Shown here: positions 36,569 through 44,843 of the stretch, in pieces
How positions within the stretch are numbered: position 1 is the stretch's first letter
Layout of the letters: each line of letters starts with the position of its first letter
Assembly (NCBI RefSeq): GCF_011516635.5
Contig: NZ_CP096255.1
Location: forward strand, 4,152,501 to 4,216,500
DNA: 64,000 nt
Direction: 5' to 3'
DNA from: Bradyrhizobium barranii subsp. apii
GTDB taxonomy: Bacteria > Pseudomonadota > Alphaproteobacteria > Rhizobiales > Xanthobacteraceae
Notes under the pieces: model-generated
Databases searched by the model: none
What the model was told of the DNA's origin: nothing
What the model saw: only the letters and a program-made list of their open reading frames with translations
Made by a program: the position numbers and the translations under genes

Positions 36569-37312
36569 CTACAGGCCGGCCGCGACGCCCAGGCGGCCGA
36601 TGCCGGGGAGCTTGAGCGCCGGCCGCCGGATGTCGATCCCCAGCACCGCGCCGAAGAAATTGATCTCGAACCCTTCGACCCAGCCGACCGTCATGCCGAG
36701 GTAACCCGACAGCGAGGCGTAGGCGCCGGTGCGGGAAGGGGTGATGCCGGCCCAGCGTCCGCTGTACGGATAGTCCTTGCCGACCGCGGTGGGTGGAAGG
36801 ACGGCACGAAGCTCGGGAACGGCGTCCAGCGCCGCCTGCACGAAGGTGTTGGAATTCGGTCCGGGCCAGGCGCTGTAATCGCCGTAGGCGCGGAACTTGT
36901 AGGTCTCGACGACGTGGCGGATCTTGGGGATCAGCGCTTCGGCCCGCGCGCCGTCGACCGCCACGACGGTTTCGGGCATGGCGCCGAACCAGCGGCCGTC
37001 GGGTGCAAATCCGTTGCTCCGGATCGGGTCGCCCCACGCCGTGTAGTCGTATCGGCTGTAGGTGCTGGCACCTTTCTCCTTGACGACGATCCAGCTGTGG
37101 ACGGCGAAAATGCTGCGCCACCGCACCGTGCGCGCGGCAAAGACCCGGATCAGCGCGTCCGGATTGGCCGATGCCGGCGGCAACAGGCCGGCGCTCGAGC
37201 GATCCGCCGTCTGCCAATTGCCCCGGCCATCGCCGAACAGATAATAGCGTCCGGCCGACAGTCCTATCGGCACGGAGACCAGCAGCAGGAAGAGAATCAA
37301 GAGTTTCCTCAA
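36569..37312 (-). CDS. DUF3750-family protein
   Basis: A 247-residue protein with one N-terminal hydrophobic segment (about 4-20, a signal peptide or anchor), so the rest is probably periplasmic. The body matches DUF3750: FAARTVRWRSIFAVHSWIVVK (about 57-77), a WGDP motif, WPGPNSNTFVQ (about 150-160), YPYSGRW and a glycine-rich end. No reaction is known for the family. The WPGPNSNTF motif resembles that of other putative cell-envelope thiol/amide hydrolase-like proteins, but this is only a likeness. It is divergent from a small unknown gene. Confidence 0.75.
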   Translation of the reverse strand: MRKLLILFLLLVSVPIGLSAGRYYLFGDGRGNWQTADRSSAGLLPPASANPDALIRVFAARTVRWRSIFAVHSWIVVKEKGASTYSRYDYTAWGDPIRSNGFAPDGRWFGAMPETVVAVDGARAEALIPKIRHVVETYKFRAYGDYSAWPGPNSNTFVQAALDAVPELRAVLPPTAVGKDYPYSGRWAGITPSRTGAYASLSGYLGMTVGWVEGFEINFFGAVLGIDIRRPALKLPGIGRLGVAAGL

Positions 37313-37409
37313 GGGCAGACGGGGGCAGGCGGGACAACACGATTAATATAGTTCGCCCGGCGGGTCGCGCCAGCACGCTTCTGCTCTTGCATTTGGGAGG
37401 TGCGCCCCC

Positions 37410-37682
37410 ATGTTCCCGATTATGATGAAACTGTCCCTCATCGAAGACCAAGCCATCCAGGCGCGAATCGCGGGCATCGCGGGCGCCGAGACGTTTGATC
37501 GTCTTTTTGCCGGTATCCGATTCGACGAGATCGACGGCAATCTGCTGTTCGCCATTGCCAGGGACGAAGACTGCGCGAGCGAGATCGAGGACGAGTTCTC
37601 GCATCACCTCGCGGTGGTTGCGACTCAAGTCCTCGGGCAGAGCGTCGACGTGGTCGTGGTGCTGCCGAAGGTCCTGCAATAG
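37410..37682 (+). CDS. Small protein of unknown function, possibly DnaA N-terminal-like fold
   Basis: A 90-residue acidic protein. GGGAGG nine bases before ATG 37410 supports translation. The sequence IRFDEIDGNLLFAIARDED, then an acidic helix, then LGQSVDVVVVLP gives a strand-strand-helix-strand pattern like the N-terminal protein-interaction domain of DnaA. I do not recognise a firm family. It lies 149 bases before the Mfd-like helicase gene on the same strand, with a 12-bp palindrome between them. Ordinary codon use and the conserved ribosome site suggest a true gene. Confidence 0.55.
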   Translation: MFPIMMKLSLIEDQAIQARIAGIAGAETFDRLFAGIRFDEIDGNLLFAIARDEDCASEIEDEFSHHLAVVATQVLGQSVDVVVVLPKVLQ

Positions 37683-37752
37683 GCCTTATTTTGGCGTGCA
37701 GGCCGGTCGTCCGGGCTTGCGTCTCTGCTTTTCAACGCAATCGCGAAATTGT

Positions 37753-37764
37753 AATGACGTCATT
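37753..37764. promoter_or_regulatory. Perfect 12-bp palindrome AATGACGTCATT
   Basis: AATGACGTCATT reads the same on both strands at 37753-37764, in the gap between the small unknown gene and the Mfd-like gene. It could be a regulator site controlling the helicase. It is not a LexA box of the alphaproteobacterial GTTC-N7-GTTC type. Confidence 0.4.
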
Positions 37765-37831
37765 GGGCGCCTAGGCCCGATGTGCGTTATCGACCGAGCT
37801 CACGGGAGGGCTCGTCGGCGCACGCCTCTAT

Positions 37832-40800
37832 TTGCGAAACAAAGTTGGATACAAATTGGCGCCCACCAGGAAAGCCCGGGCTGCGACCGGCGCGAAAAAG
37901 ACAAAGGCCAGCTCTAAGAGCAAGAGCTCTAAAAGCCAGAGCCCGAAAAGCCGGAGCTCAAAGAGCAAAGGCTCGAAAGGCAAGAGCTCGTCGCGTTCTA
38001 CGGTTTCGTCCACATCGCCGCTCGGCATGCTGGCGCTGCATCTGCGCGAGCAGTGGGAGAAGTCCGGACGCGACGGCCTCGTCTTCCTCTGTGACAATGA
38101 GAACAGGGCGGAGCGGCTGGGTGGCGTGATCCACGCGCTCGACCCTTCGGTCGACGTGCTGGTGTTCCCGCGACTGAACAATCTGCCATTCGATGGTCTG
38201 GAGCCGTCGCGCGAGATCGCGGGCAGGCGGAGCTCGGTGTTGCGGCGCCTTGCCAAGGCGAGGAAGCCGGTCTTCCTCGTATCGACCGCAGAAGCCATCA
38301 TGGAGCGGCTGCCGCTGCCGGCGAGCTGGTCAAAGACCAGCCTCAGCCTGAAAGTGGGCGCGGCTTATTCGGAAGCCGAGCTGGAGCGCCGCCTGGAAGC
38401 TCTCGGCTACGACCTCGACGAAGAGGCGGAATATCCGGGCGGCGTCCTGTTCCACGGCAAGACGTTCGAGGTGTTCCCCGCGGGCGGACTTGGTCCTTTC
38501 AGGATCGAACATTCCGACGGTGTTATCCGTAAGATCGTTGCCGTCGATCCGGTCGAGCATGAGGTCGTCTACGAGACCAGGGAATTGCTGATCGATCCGA
38601 TGTCCGAACAGATTGCGCTCGGAGGCAAGCGCGGGCAGCGGGCGACGTTGCCGGATTATTGCGCTCGCGCACGGTGGATCGTGGATGCCGGCGTACCGGG
38701 CCATGCCGATATCTGGCTGGGCACCATCGAGGAGGCCGCTGGCCGCAGGGATGCGGAGCGCGAGTATCTCGGACGGGCGGATTGGAAGCGGATGAAGAAG
38801 CGCATCAGCGTGCTTCCGCAAAAATCGGCCTTCACACCGACGCCCGATTTCTCGAAAGCCTCATCGCCAAGAAAGATCCTCCGCGCATTTATTGACGACA
38901 TGCAACGCGCCGGGTCGCGGGTGCTGTTCGTCGCGGCCGTCGAGGATGACCTTCGCGCGATGGAGCGGATGAGTGGCATCAAGGCGGAGCGCTGTGCCGA
39001 TTGGAGCGAGGCGACAGAGGGACGGGATCGCGAAACGGCGTTCCTGGCCGACTTCGATGCCGGCTTCGTCGGGGCCGGCCGCAAGCCTCTCGTCATCGTC
39101 ACCGCGTCGGACGTGCTCGGCAGCAGAGCCCATCATCCGCAGCCGATGGCGAGAGCCTGGACGGCCGCGTTCGATCATCCCGACGTCCCGGAGCGCGGCG
39201 CGGCGGTGGTCCATTTGCAGCGTGGGCTCGCTCTGCTCGACGGCTTGCAGACCCTCGCGATGGGGACGGGATCGCGGCGCGAGATGGTCAGGCTTGCGTT
39301 CGCGGGAGACAACGCCGTTCTCGTGCCGCCGGCCGATCTTGCCTTGATCTGGCCGTATGCGGCCGAGCCCGGCAAGCTGGCACGGGACAAGGCGGACGGG
39401 AGCACATGGTGGGCGCGGCGGACCGAGGCCGAGGCGGAGATTCAGGTCGCCGCCAAGGCGCTCGCAAAGCACATCAGCCAGCGCCACCGCCGCCGCGCGC
39501 CGAAACTGGCCGCACCCGGGCCGCTCTATGAAAGGTTCGTTGCGCGTTTTCCGTATTTCCCGACCGTCGATCAAGCGAAGGCCATTCAGGACGTGCTCGA
39601 TGATCTCGCGGCAGGTCATCCCATGGACCGGGTGGTGTGCGGCGACGTCGGATTTGGAAAGACCGAGGTCGCGTTGCGCGCGGCAGCCGCCGTGGCGCTG
39701 TCCGGGAAACAGGTGGCGATCGCGGTGCCGACCACGGTCCTGGCGCGGCAGCATGTCGAAACCTTCCGCAAGCGCTTCGGTCCTCTCGGTATTGACGTCG
39801 GAAGCCTGTCGCGAGCGACCTCCGGCCCGGAGACGCGAGGGATCAAGGAGGGCTTGCGAAGCGGCAGGCTGAAAGTCGTTGTCGGCACGCAGGCGCTCTC
39901 TGCACAGGATGTGAAGTTCGCCGATCTTGGCCTCGTCATCATCGACGAAGAGCAGCACTTCGGAGCGGCGGAGAAGGCGAAGCTTTCTGGGCTGGCAAAG
40001 AATGCCCATACGCTCTGGATGAGCGCGACGCCCATCCCGCGCACGCTCGCTGCTGGTCTTGCGGGCTTCCGGGATCTCAGCGTGATCGCAACGCCGCCGG
40101 TTCACCGGCTTCCGATCGTGACCAAGATCGCTCCGCTTTCGGATGCGGCCATTGCCGGAGCATTGCTTCGCGAGCGGCGGCGGCATGGACAGAGTTTTCT
40201 GATCTGCCCGCGCATCCAGGATCTGGAGCCGATGCTGGCGCGCGTGCAATCATTGGCGCCCGACCTCCGCATCGTCTGCCTTCATGGCAAGATGCCCGTC
40301 GACGATCTCGACGACCGCATGATGAGTTTCGTCGATGGCGAAGCGGACGTCCTCCTGGCGACCAACATCGTGGAAAGCGGTCTCGATATCCCGCGCGCGA
40401 ATACCATCGTGGTGTGTTGGCCCGAAAAGTTCGGCCTCGCACAGCTCCATCAGCTCAGGGGGCGGGTGGGACGCGGCGGAACGCGCGCCTTCGCCTATCT
40501 GCTGACGGAGTCGACCTCGGAACAGTCCGAGAAGCGTTTGGCCGTTCTCGAGGAGTTCAGCAAGCCCGGCGCCGGCTTTGCCATCAGCGAGCGCGACCTG
40601 GACCTCAGGGGCGCCGGCGACCTGTTTTCCGAACAGCAGTCCGGGCACGTGCAGGTGTTCGGACCGGTGCTCTACAGTCATCTCCTGAAGCTCGCCTCGG
40701 AAAGAGTGAACGACTCGGGCGCCTTTCTGTGGGTGCCGGATCTGAATCTGCCTGTCGGCGACATGTTGCCTGAAGGCTATGTGCAATCGGAAGCAATGCG

Positions 40801-41131
40801 GCTCGAGATCTATGGTCGCGCCGCCAGATGCCGGAGCGACGACGATCTGGAAGACCTGGAGGAGGAGACCTCGCGCCGTTTCGGCAGGCTCCCGCCGGAG
40901 GCGCGCGATTTTTTTGCGGCCGCCAGGCTCCGGATCGATTGCAAGCGGCGTGGCATCGTCAGGCTCGATGTCGGGCCCGAGGCCGTTGCTGCCACTTTCC
41001 TCCCCGGGCGGCTGCGGAAATCGAGAGCGCGATCGCTCCAGCGCGACGGCGATCGCGTCGTCTGCGCCGCCCGCGGGCATGCGGATCCGTTCGGCCGGAT
41101 AGAGGAATTCCTGGAGCTTCTGGACGAGTGA
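37832..41131 (+). CDS. Mfd-like superfamily 2 helicase (transcription-repair coupling factor paralogue) with Lys/Ser-rich N-terminus
   Basis: A 1099-residue protein, slightly shorter than Mfd. Order: a Lys/Ser-rich low-complexity tract (about 24-60), a UvrB-homology region (about 65-330) containing PSREIAGRRSSVLRRLA, a divergent RNA polymerase-interaction-like segment (about 465-570), then the translocase with Walker A GDVGFGKT (about 603), DEEQ box (about 703), SATPIPRT (about 730) and QLRGRVGRG (about 873), and a C-terminal TRCF-like domain. I saw no ATG near the N-terminus: the frame opens with TTG at 37832, without a clear ribosome site, so the start is uncertain. It may be a second Mfd acting in stress, or a replacement; the normal mfd lies outside the window if present. 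Confidence 0.85.
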   Translation: MRNKVGYKLAPTRKARAATGAKKTKASSKSKSSKSQSPKSRSSKSKGSKGKSSSRSTVSSTSPLGMLALHLREQWEKSGRDGLVFLCDNENRAERLGGVIHALDPSVDVLVFPRLNNLPFDGLEPSREIAGRRSSVLRRLAKARKPVFLVSTAEAIMERLPLPASWSKTSLSLKVGAAYSEAELERRLEALGYDLDEEAEYPGGVLFHGKTFEVFPAGGLGPFRIEHSDGVIRKIVAVDPVEHEVVYETRELLIDPMSEQIALGGKRGQRATLPDYCARARWIVDAGVPGHADIWLGTIEEAAGRRDAEREYLGRADWKRMKKRISVLPQKSAFTPTPDFSKASSPRKILRAFIDDMQRAGSRVLFVAAVEDDLRAMERMSGIKAERCADWSEATEGRDRETAFLADFDAGFVGAGRKPLVIVTASDVLGSRAHHPQPMARAWTAAFDHPDVPERGAAVVHLQRGLALLDGLQTLAMGTGSRREMVRLAFAGDNAVLVPPADLALIWPYAAEPGKLARDKADGSTWWARRTEAEAEIQVAAKALAKHISQRHRRRAPKLAAPGPLYERFVARFPYFPTVDQAKAIQDVLDDLAAGHPMDRVVCGDVGFGKTEVALRAAAAVALSGKQVAIAVPTTVLARQHVETFRKRFGPLGIDVGSLSRATSGPETRGIKEGLRSGRLKVVVGTQALSAQDVKFADLGLVIIDEEQHFGAAEKAKLSGLAKNAHTLWMSATPIPRTLAAGLAGFRDLSVIATPPVHRLPIVTKIAPLSDAAIAGALLRERRRHGQSFLICPRIQDLEPMLARVQSLAPDLRIVCLHGKMPVDDLDDRMMSFVDGEADVLLATNIVESGLDIPRANTIVVCWPEKFGLAQLHQLRGRVGRGGTRAFAYLLTESTSEQSEKRLAVLEEFSKPGAGFAISERDLDLRGAGDLFSEQQSGHVQVFGPVLYSHLLKLASERVNDSGAFLWVPDLNLPVGDMLPEGYVQSEAMRLEIYGRAARCRSDDDLEDLEEETSRRFGRLPPEARDFFAAARLRIDCKRRGIVRLDVGPEAVAATFLPGRLRKSRARSLQRDGDRVVCAARGHADPFGRIEEFLELLDE

Positions 41132-41138
41132 GGCAGGC

Positions 41139-42113
41139 CTACTGCGGCTCGATTCCGGCTGCCTTGATGATCCGGCCCCATTTGGCGATCTCCGCCTTCA
41201 GGAAGGCTTCGAGCGCAGCCGGCGTCGCGCGCTCGGCCTCAACCGGAGCCATGCTGAGCTCGGCAAAGCGGCTGATCAAAGCAGGGTCTTTGAGCGCCGT
41301 CTGCAGCGCACCGACGAGCTGGTCGACCACGGGCTTCGGCGTGCCGCGCGGCGCGTAGAGGCCATACCAGGTCGTCACATCGAATTCGGGAACGCCGGCC
41401 TCGGCCGAGGTCGGCACGCCGGGGAGTGTCGCGACGCGCGTCTTGCTGGTGATCGCGTAGCCCTTGATCGTGTTCGACTGGATATAGGGCGTCGGTCCCG
41501 TCGCGGGATCGCAATAGACGTCGATATGGCCGGCGATGACGTCGTTCAGTGCGGGCCCACCGCCCTTGTAGTAGATTTGCGAGAGTTTCGTGTCGGTGGT
41601 GCTCATGAACATCAGGCCGCAGAGCTGCGAGGCTGAGCCGAGGCCGACATTGCCGAAAGTCATCTTGTCGCCTTCGCTGCGGATGCGCGCGATCATCTCG
41701 CCGAGGTCCTTGGCCGGGAAATTCGGCCGGGCCACCAGGATCATCGGGACATCCGTGACGAGCCCGATCATGGCGAAGTCGCCGACGGGATCGAACGGCA
41801 GTTTTGCGTAAAGCGCGGGCGCAGTGGCCTGGCCGACATGCATCAGGAGCAGCGTGTAGCCATCAGGCGCGGCCTTGGCGACGCGGTTGGTGCCGAGTGT
41901 GCCGCCGGCGCCGACGACATTCTCGATGACGATGGACTGCTTCAGCGTCGCGCTCATGGCGTTGCCGAGAATTCGCGCGATGACGTCGCCGGGGCCGCCG
42001 GCGGAGAACGGCACGATCATCGTGACCGGGCGGGTGGGGTAGTCGTCTGCGATTGCCGCGCCGCAGGGCGAGAGCAGGAGACACAGGATCAGCGATCGTA
42101 CCAGAGACAACAT
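41139..42113 (-). CDS. Bug-type (TctC family) tripartite tricarboxylate transporter substrate-binding protein
   Basis: A 324-residue periplasmic protein. The signal peptide MLSLVRSLILCLLLSPCGAAIA is followed by DDYPTRPVTMIVPFSAGGPGDVIAR, the family signature, with GAGGTLGTNRVAKAAPDGYTLLL and the conserved PGVPTSAEAGVP segment near residue 250. Bug proteins bind carboxylates. No TctA or TctB membrane genes are nearby, so it is an orphan receptor, as is common for the family. It is the last gene of the leftward arm of the divergon, behind a GntR gene. Confidence 0.88.
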   Translation of the reverse strand: MLSLVRSLILCLLLSPCGAAIADDYPTRPVTMIVPFSAGGPGDVIARILGNAMSATLKQSIVIENVVGAGGTLGTNRVAKAAPDGYTLLLMHVGQATAPALYAKLPFDPVGDFAMIGLVTDVPMILVARPNFPAKDLGEMIARIRSEGDKMTFGNVGLGSASQLCGLMFMSTTDTKLSQIYYKGGGPALNDVIAGHIDVYCDPATGPTPYIQSNTIKGYAITSKTRVATLPGVPTSAEAGVPEFDVTTWYGLYAPRGTPKPVVDQLVGALQTALKDPALISRFAELSMAPVEAERATPAALEAFLKAEIAKWGRIIKAAGIEPQ

Positions 42114-42139
42114 CGAACACTCCCTGAATTCTTGTTTTT

Positions 42140-42853
42140 CTAGTCGTCGGAGGACGTCGCCTCCTTGGCGGCGTTTCGTTCAATCATGTCGAGCGCGGCC
42201 ACCGCAGCCGCATTGATGTGATCGACGCAGCAGCGCTCGGCGAGATCCGGATCGCCGTTCTGGATCGCGCGCCAGATCGCGGTGACCTCGCGCAGGCTCT
42301 TGTTGATCCGTTTCGGCTGCGACATCGACGTGATCCGCAACAGTTGGATCCGGTCGTGCAGCGGCTTGAGCATGCGCTCGATGAAGGCGTTGCGGCAGCC
42401 GCCGATCAGCGCGGCGTAGAAGTCGGTCTTGGCTTCGAGGCTCCCGACGAGGTCCTGCTTGGCTGCGGCCGCCTTCAGCCGTGCCAGGGCTTCCCCGATC
42501 CGTCGAGCCACTTCCGGATCGTGGAGCCTGGCGCATTCGCGGCCGGCGAAACCTTCGAGCACCGCGCGCGCCGCGTAGAGCTGCCGGGCTTCCTCGAGGC
42601 TGATCGTGGAAACCACGGGGCCGCGGTGCGGGACGATGTTGACGAGGCCGTCGGCTTCGAGGGCACGCAGCGCTTCACGGATCGAGGGCCGGCTGACGCC
42701 CATCATCTCGCAAAGCTCGCGCTCGACCAGGCGCTGGCCCGGTTTGAGTGTTCCGGACATGATCGCCTCGCGCAGCTTTTGCGCGACCATCGCCCGGACG
42801 GTCGGGACGTCCTCGATGCGGAGTGTCGACTGCAATTCGCTACGTCTTTCCAT
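42140..42853 (-). CDS. GntR-family regulator, FCD (FadR C-terminal) type
   Basis: A 237-residue regulator. The winged helix-turn-helix is about 18-88, with LKPGQRLVERELCEMMGVSRPSIREALRALEADGLV, and the FCD domain is about 95-225. This family usually senses acids from catabolism and binds TTGTC/GACAA-like palindromes. It sits near the end of the leftward arm of the supercluster, 23 bases downstream of an SDR gene. The palindrome at 53364-53396 is the best candidate for its operator. Confidence 0.9.
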   Translation of the reverse strand: MERRSELQSTLRIEDVPTVRAMVAQKLREAIMSGTLKPGQRLVERELCEMMGVSRPSIREALRALEADGLVNIVPHRGPVVSTISLEEARQLYAARAVLEGFAGRECARLHDPEVARRIGEALARLKAAAAKQDLVGSLEAKTDFYAALIGGCRNAFIERMLKPLHDRIQLLRITSMSQPKRINKSLREVTAIWRAIQNGDPDLAERCCVDHINAAAVAALDMIERNAAKEATSSDD

Positions 42854-42876
42854 GTCCGGACCCTGGTTGGGAAAAG

Positions 42877-43620
42877 TCAGTACCGGTTTACAGGCAGAAT
42901 CATCATTTCGGCAATTTGAACGTGCGCGGGCTGGTCCAGGGCGAAGACGATCGAGCGGGCAATATCGGCAGGCTCGAGCGCCATCCTGAACTGGTCGAAA
43001 TAGTCCTTTTCCTTCTGCCTGTCGCCGCGGTAGCGGGTCAGGATGATGTTGGTCCGGGTCAGGCCTGGCTGGAGTTCGGTGACCCGGATCGCGGTTTCCG
43101 CCAGCTCGCCCCGCAGCGTCTCGGTGAACATGTGCACGCCCGCCTTGCTGGTGCTGTAGGCGGCCATGTCAGGGACGATCCGGACGGCGTTGATGGAGCT
43201 GATGTTGACGACATGGCCGGCGTTGCGCCTGACCATGTCGGGCAGAATCGCGCGGGTGACGCGCATCAGGCCGATCAGATTGGTCTGGATGATGTTGGAC
43301 CAGTCGTCGGCGGAGCCGGCATCGAACCGCGTCCGCCCGCCGATATCGTGCCCGGCGTTGTTGATGAGGACGTCGACCGGCTTGAACTGCGCGGGAATGG
43401 CGTCCGGCAGGCGATCCACGGCCTGCCCATCGCTAATGTCGAGCTGGATCGGAAACACCGCGTTGCCCGCCGTGGACGCGAGTTCCTGAAGCGCCTTGGC
43501 GTCGCGATCGACCAGCACGACGCGGCGGCCGCTTTCCAGCAAGGCCTTGGTGATGGCGCGTCCCATGCCGCCGGCGGCACCCGTCAGCACGACACTCTGG
43601 CCCGATTGTTCAGTCATCAC
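42877..43620 (-). CDS. Short-chain dehydrogenase/reductase (YdfG-like)
   Basis: A 247-residue SDR. Cofactor motif TGAAGGMG (about 13-20), NNAG (about 86-89), and the catalytic Ser-Tyr-Lys set in NISSINA and YSTSKAG. The sequence resembles YdfG-type 3-hydroxyacid or serine dehydrogenases. It is one of two adjacent SDR genes of different subfamily in the leftward arm. Substrate unknown. Confidence 0.88.
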   Translation of the reverse strand: MMTEQSGQSVVLTGAAGGMGRAITKALLESGRRVVLVDRDAKALQELASTAGNAVFPIQLDISDGQAVDRLPDAIPAQFKPVDVLINNAGHDIGGRTRFDAGSADDWSNIIQTNLIGLMRVTRAILPDMVRRNAGHVVNISSINAVRIVPDMAAYSTSKAGVHMFTETLRGELAETAIRVTELQPGLTRTNIILTRYRGDRQKEKDYFDQFRMALEPADIARSIVFALDQPAHVQIAEMMILPVNRY

Positions 43621-43641
43621 AACGCTCCCATTCCGGTGTTC

Positions 43642-44412
43642 TCATGCAACCGACCAGCCGCCGTCGATCGGCAGGCTGGCGCCGGTGATATCGTTTGCTG
43701 CGGGCCCACAGAGAAAGACGACCATGGCGGCGACCGCATTCATTTCGATGAAACGTTGCGTCGGCTGGCGCTCACCGAGATATTCCTTGGTCACTTCGTC
43801 GACCGGACGGCCGCTGTTCGACGCGATCGTTGCGATCTTGTTCAGGATCGCGGGCGTCGGCAGGGTGCCGGGGCAGAGCGTGTTGCAGGTGATGCCGCTC
43901 CGCGCCGTCTCGATCGCCACCGCGCGGGTCATGCCGAGGATCGCAGTCTTGGTGGTGACGTAGTCGATGCGGTCCTCGACCGCGCGGCTCGAATAGATCG
44001 AGCCCATGTTGATGATCCGGCCCCAGCCGCGCTGCTTCATGGCCGGCAGCGCCAGGCGGATCAAATGGAACGGCGCCGACAGGTTGACGGCCAGCGCCTG
44101 CTCCCAGCGATCGGGCGGAAACTGCTCGATGGCGGAGAAATGCCTGACCACGGCGTTGTTGACGAGGATGTCGATGGCGCCGCAGCGGTCGAGCAGATCG
44201 GCCATCATGGCCTCGATCGCCTCGCGCCGGGACAGATCGACGCCCGCAGCGACAACCTCGACGCCGAAGCGGGCGCGGAGGTCATCCGCCGCCTGCTTCG
44301 GCGCGACGAGATCATGAAGGACGATATTGGCGCCCGCGCCGGCAAGGCCTTCCGCGACGGCGAGGCCAAGGCCCGCGGTCGCACCGGTCACGAGTGCCCA
44401 TTTGCCCTTCAT
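43642..44412 (-). CDS. Short-chain dehydrogenase/reductase (3-hydroxybutyrate-dehydrogenase-like)
   Basis: A 256-residue SDR. Cofactor motif TGATAGLG (about 10-17), NNAV, the catalytic Ser in NMGSIYSSR and Tyr-x-x-x-Lys in YVTTKTA, with the PIDGGWSVA C-terminus. The latter half resembles 3-hydroxybutyrate dehydrogenases. I chose ATG 44412, which has GGAG at the right distance, over a GTG nine bases upstream that lies against the GGAG. The gene lies 21 bases upstream of the other SDR gene. Reaction partner unknown. Confidence 0.88.
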   Translation of the reverse strand: MKGKWALVTGATAGLGLAVAEGLAGAGANIVLHDLVAPKQAADDLRARFGVEVVAAGVDLSRREAIEAMMADLLDRCGAIDILVNNAVVRHFSAIEQFPPDRWEQALAVNLSAPFHLIRLALPAMKQRGWGRIINMGSIYSSRAVEDRIDYVTTKTAILGMTRAVAIETARSGITCNTLCPGTLPTPAILNKIATIASNSGRPVDEVTKEYLGERQPTQRFIEMNAVAAMVVFLCGPAANDITGASLPIDGGWSVA

Positions 44413-44427
44413 CGTCGTCACGCTCCG

Positions 44428-44808
44428 TTATTTCTTGTCGAGCTCGGCGAAGACTTCCTTCGCGTTCCGGAACGCATCCACGCCGGCCGGCACGCCGCAA
44501 TAGATCGCGACCTGCATGAAGACCTCGCGGATCTCCTCCTTGGTGGCGCCGTTGGCGAGCGCGCCGCGGACATGCGTCTTCAGCTCATGCGGGCGGTTGA
44601 GCGCGCAGAGCATCGCCAGATTGAGGAAGCTGCGCGTCTTGCGCGTCAGGCCGTCGCGGCCCCAGACGTAGCCCCAGCAATACTCCGTGGTGAGGTCCTG
44701 CATCGGACGGTTGAACTCGTCCGCGGATGCGATCGCCTTGTCGACGAACTCGTTGCCGAGCACGCTCTTGCGGATTTCGAGCCCGCGGTCGTAGGTCGCC
44801 TTGTCCAT
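44428..44808 (-). CDS. Carboxymuconolactone decarboxylase family protein (PcaC-like)
   Basis: A 126-residue protein of the CMD/AhpD fold. It shows EYCWGYVWGRDGLTRKTRSFLNLAMLCALNRPHELKTHVRGALANGATKEEIREVFMQVAIYCGVPAG, nearly the full PcaC pattern. It lacks the AhpD Cys-x-x-Cys. It has a close paralogue at 54866-55252 on the other arm. Such proteins decarboxylate gamma-carboxymuconolactone or related lactones. It follows the binding protein genes and precedes the SDR genes. Confidence 0.88.
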   Translation of the reverse strand: MDKATYDRGLEIRKSVLGNEFVDKAIASADEFNRPMQDLTTEYCWGYVWGRDGLTRKTRSFLNLAMLCALNRPHELKTHVRGALANGATKEEIREVFMQVAIYCGVPAGVDAFRNAKEVFAELDKK

Positions 44809-44843
44809 GTTGTTCTCCGTTTCTCTTTTGGGCGTTGTCTAGG

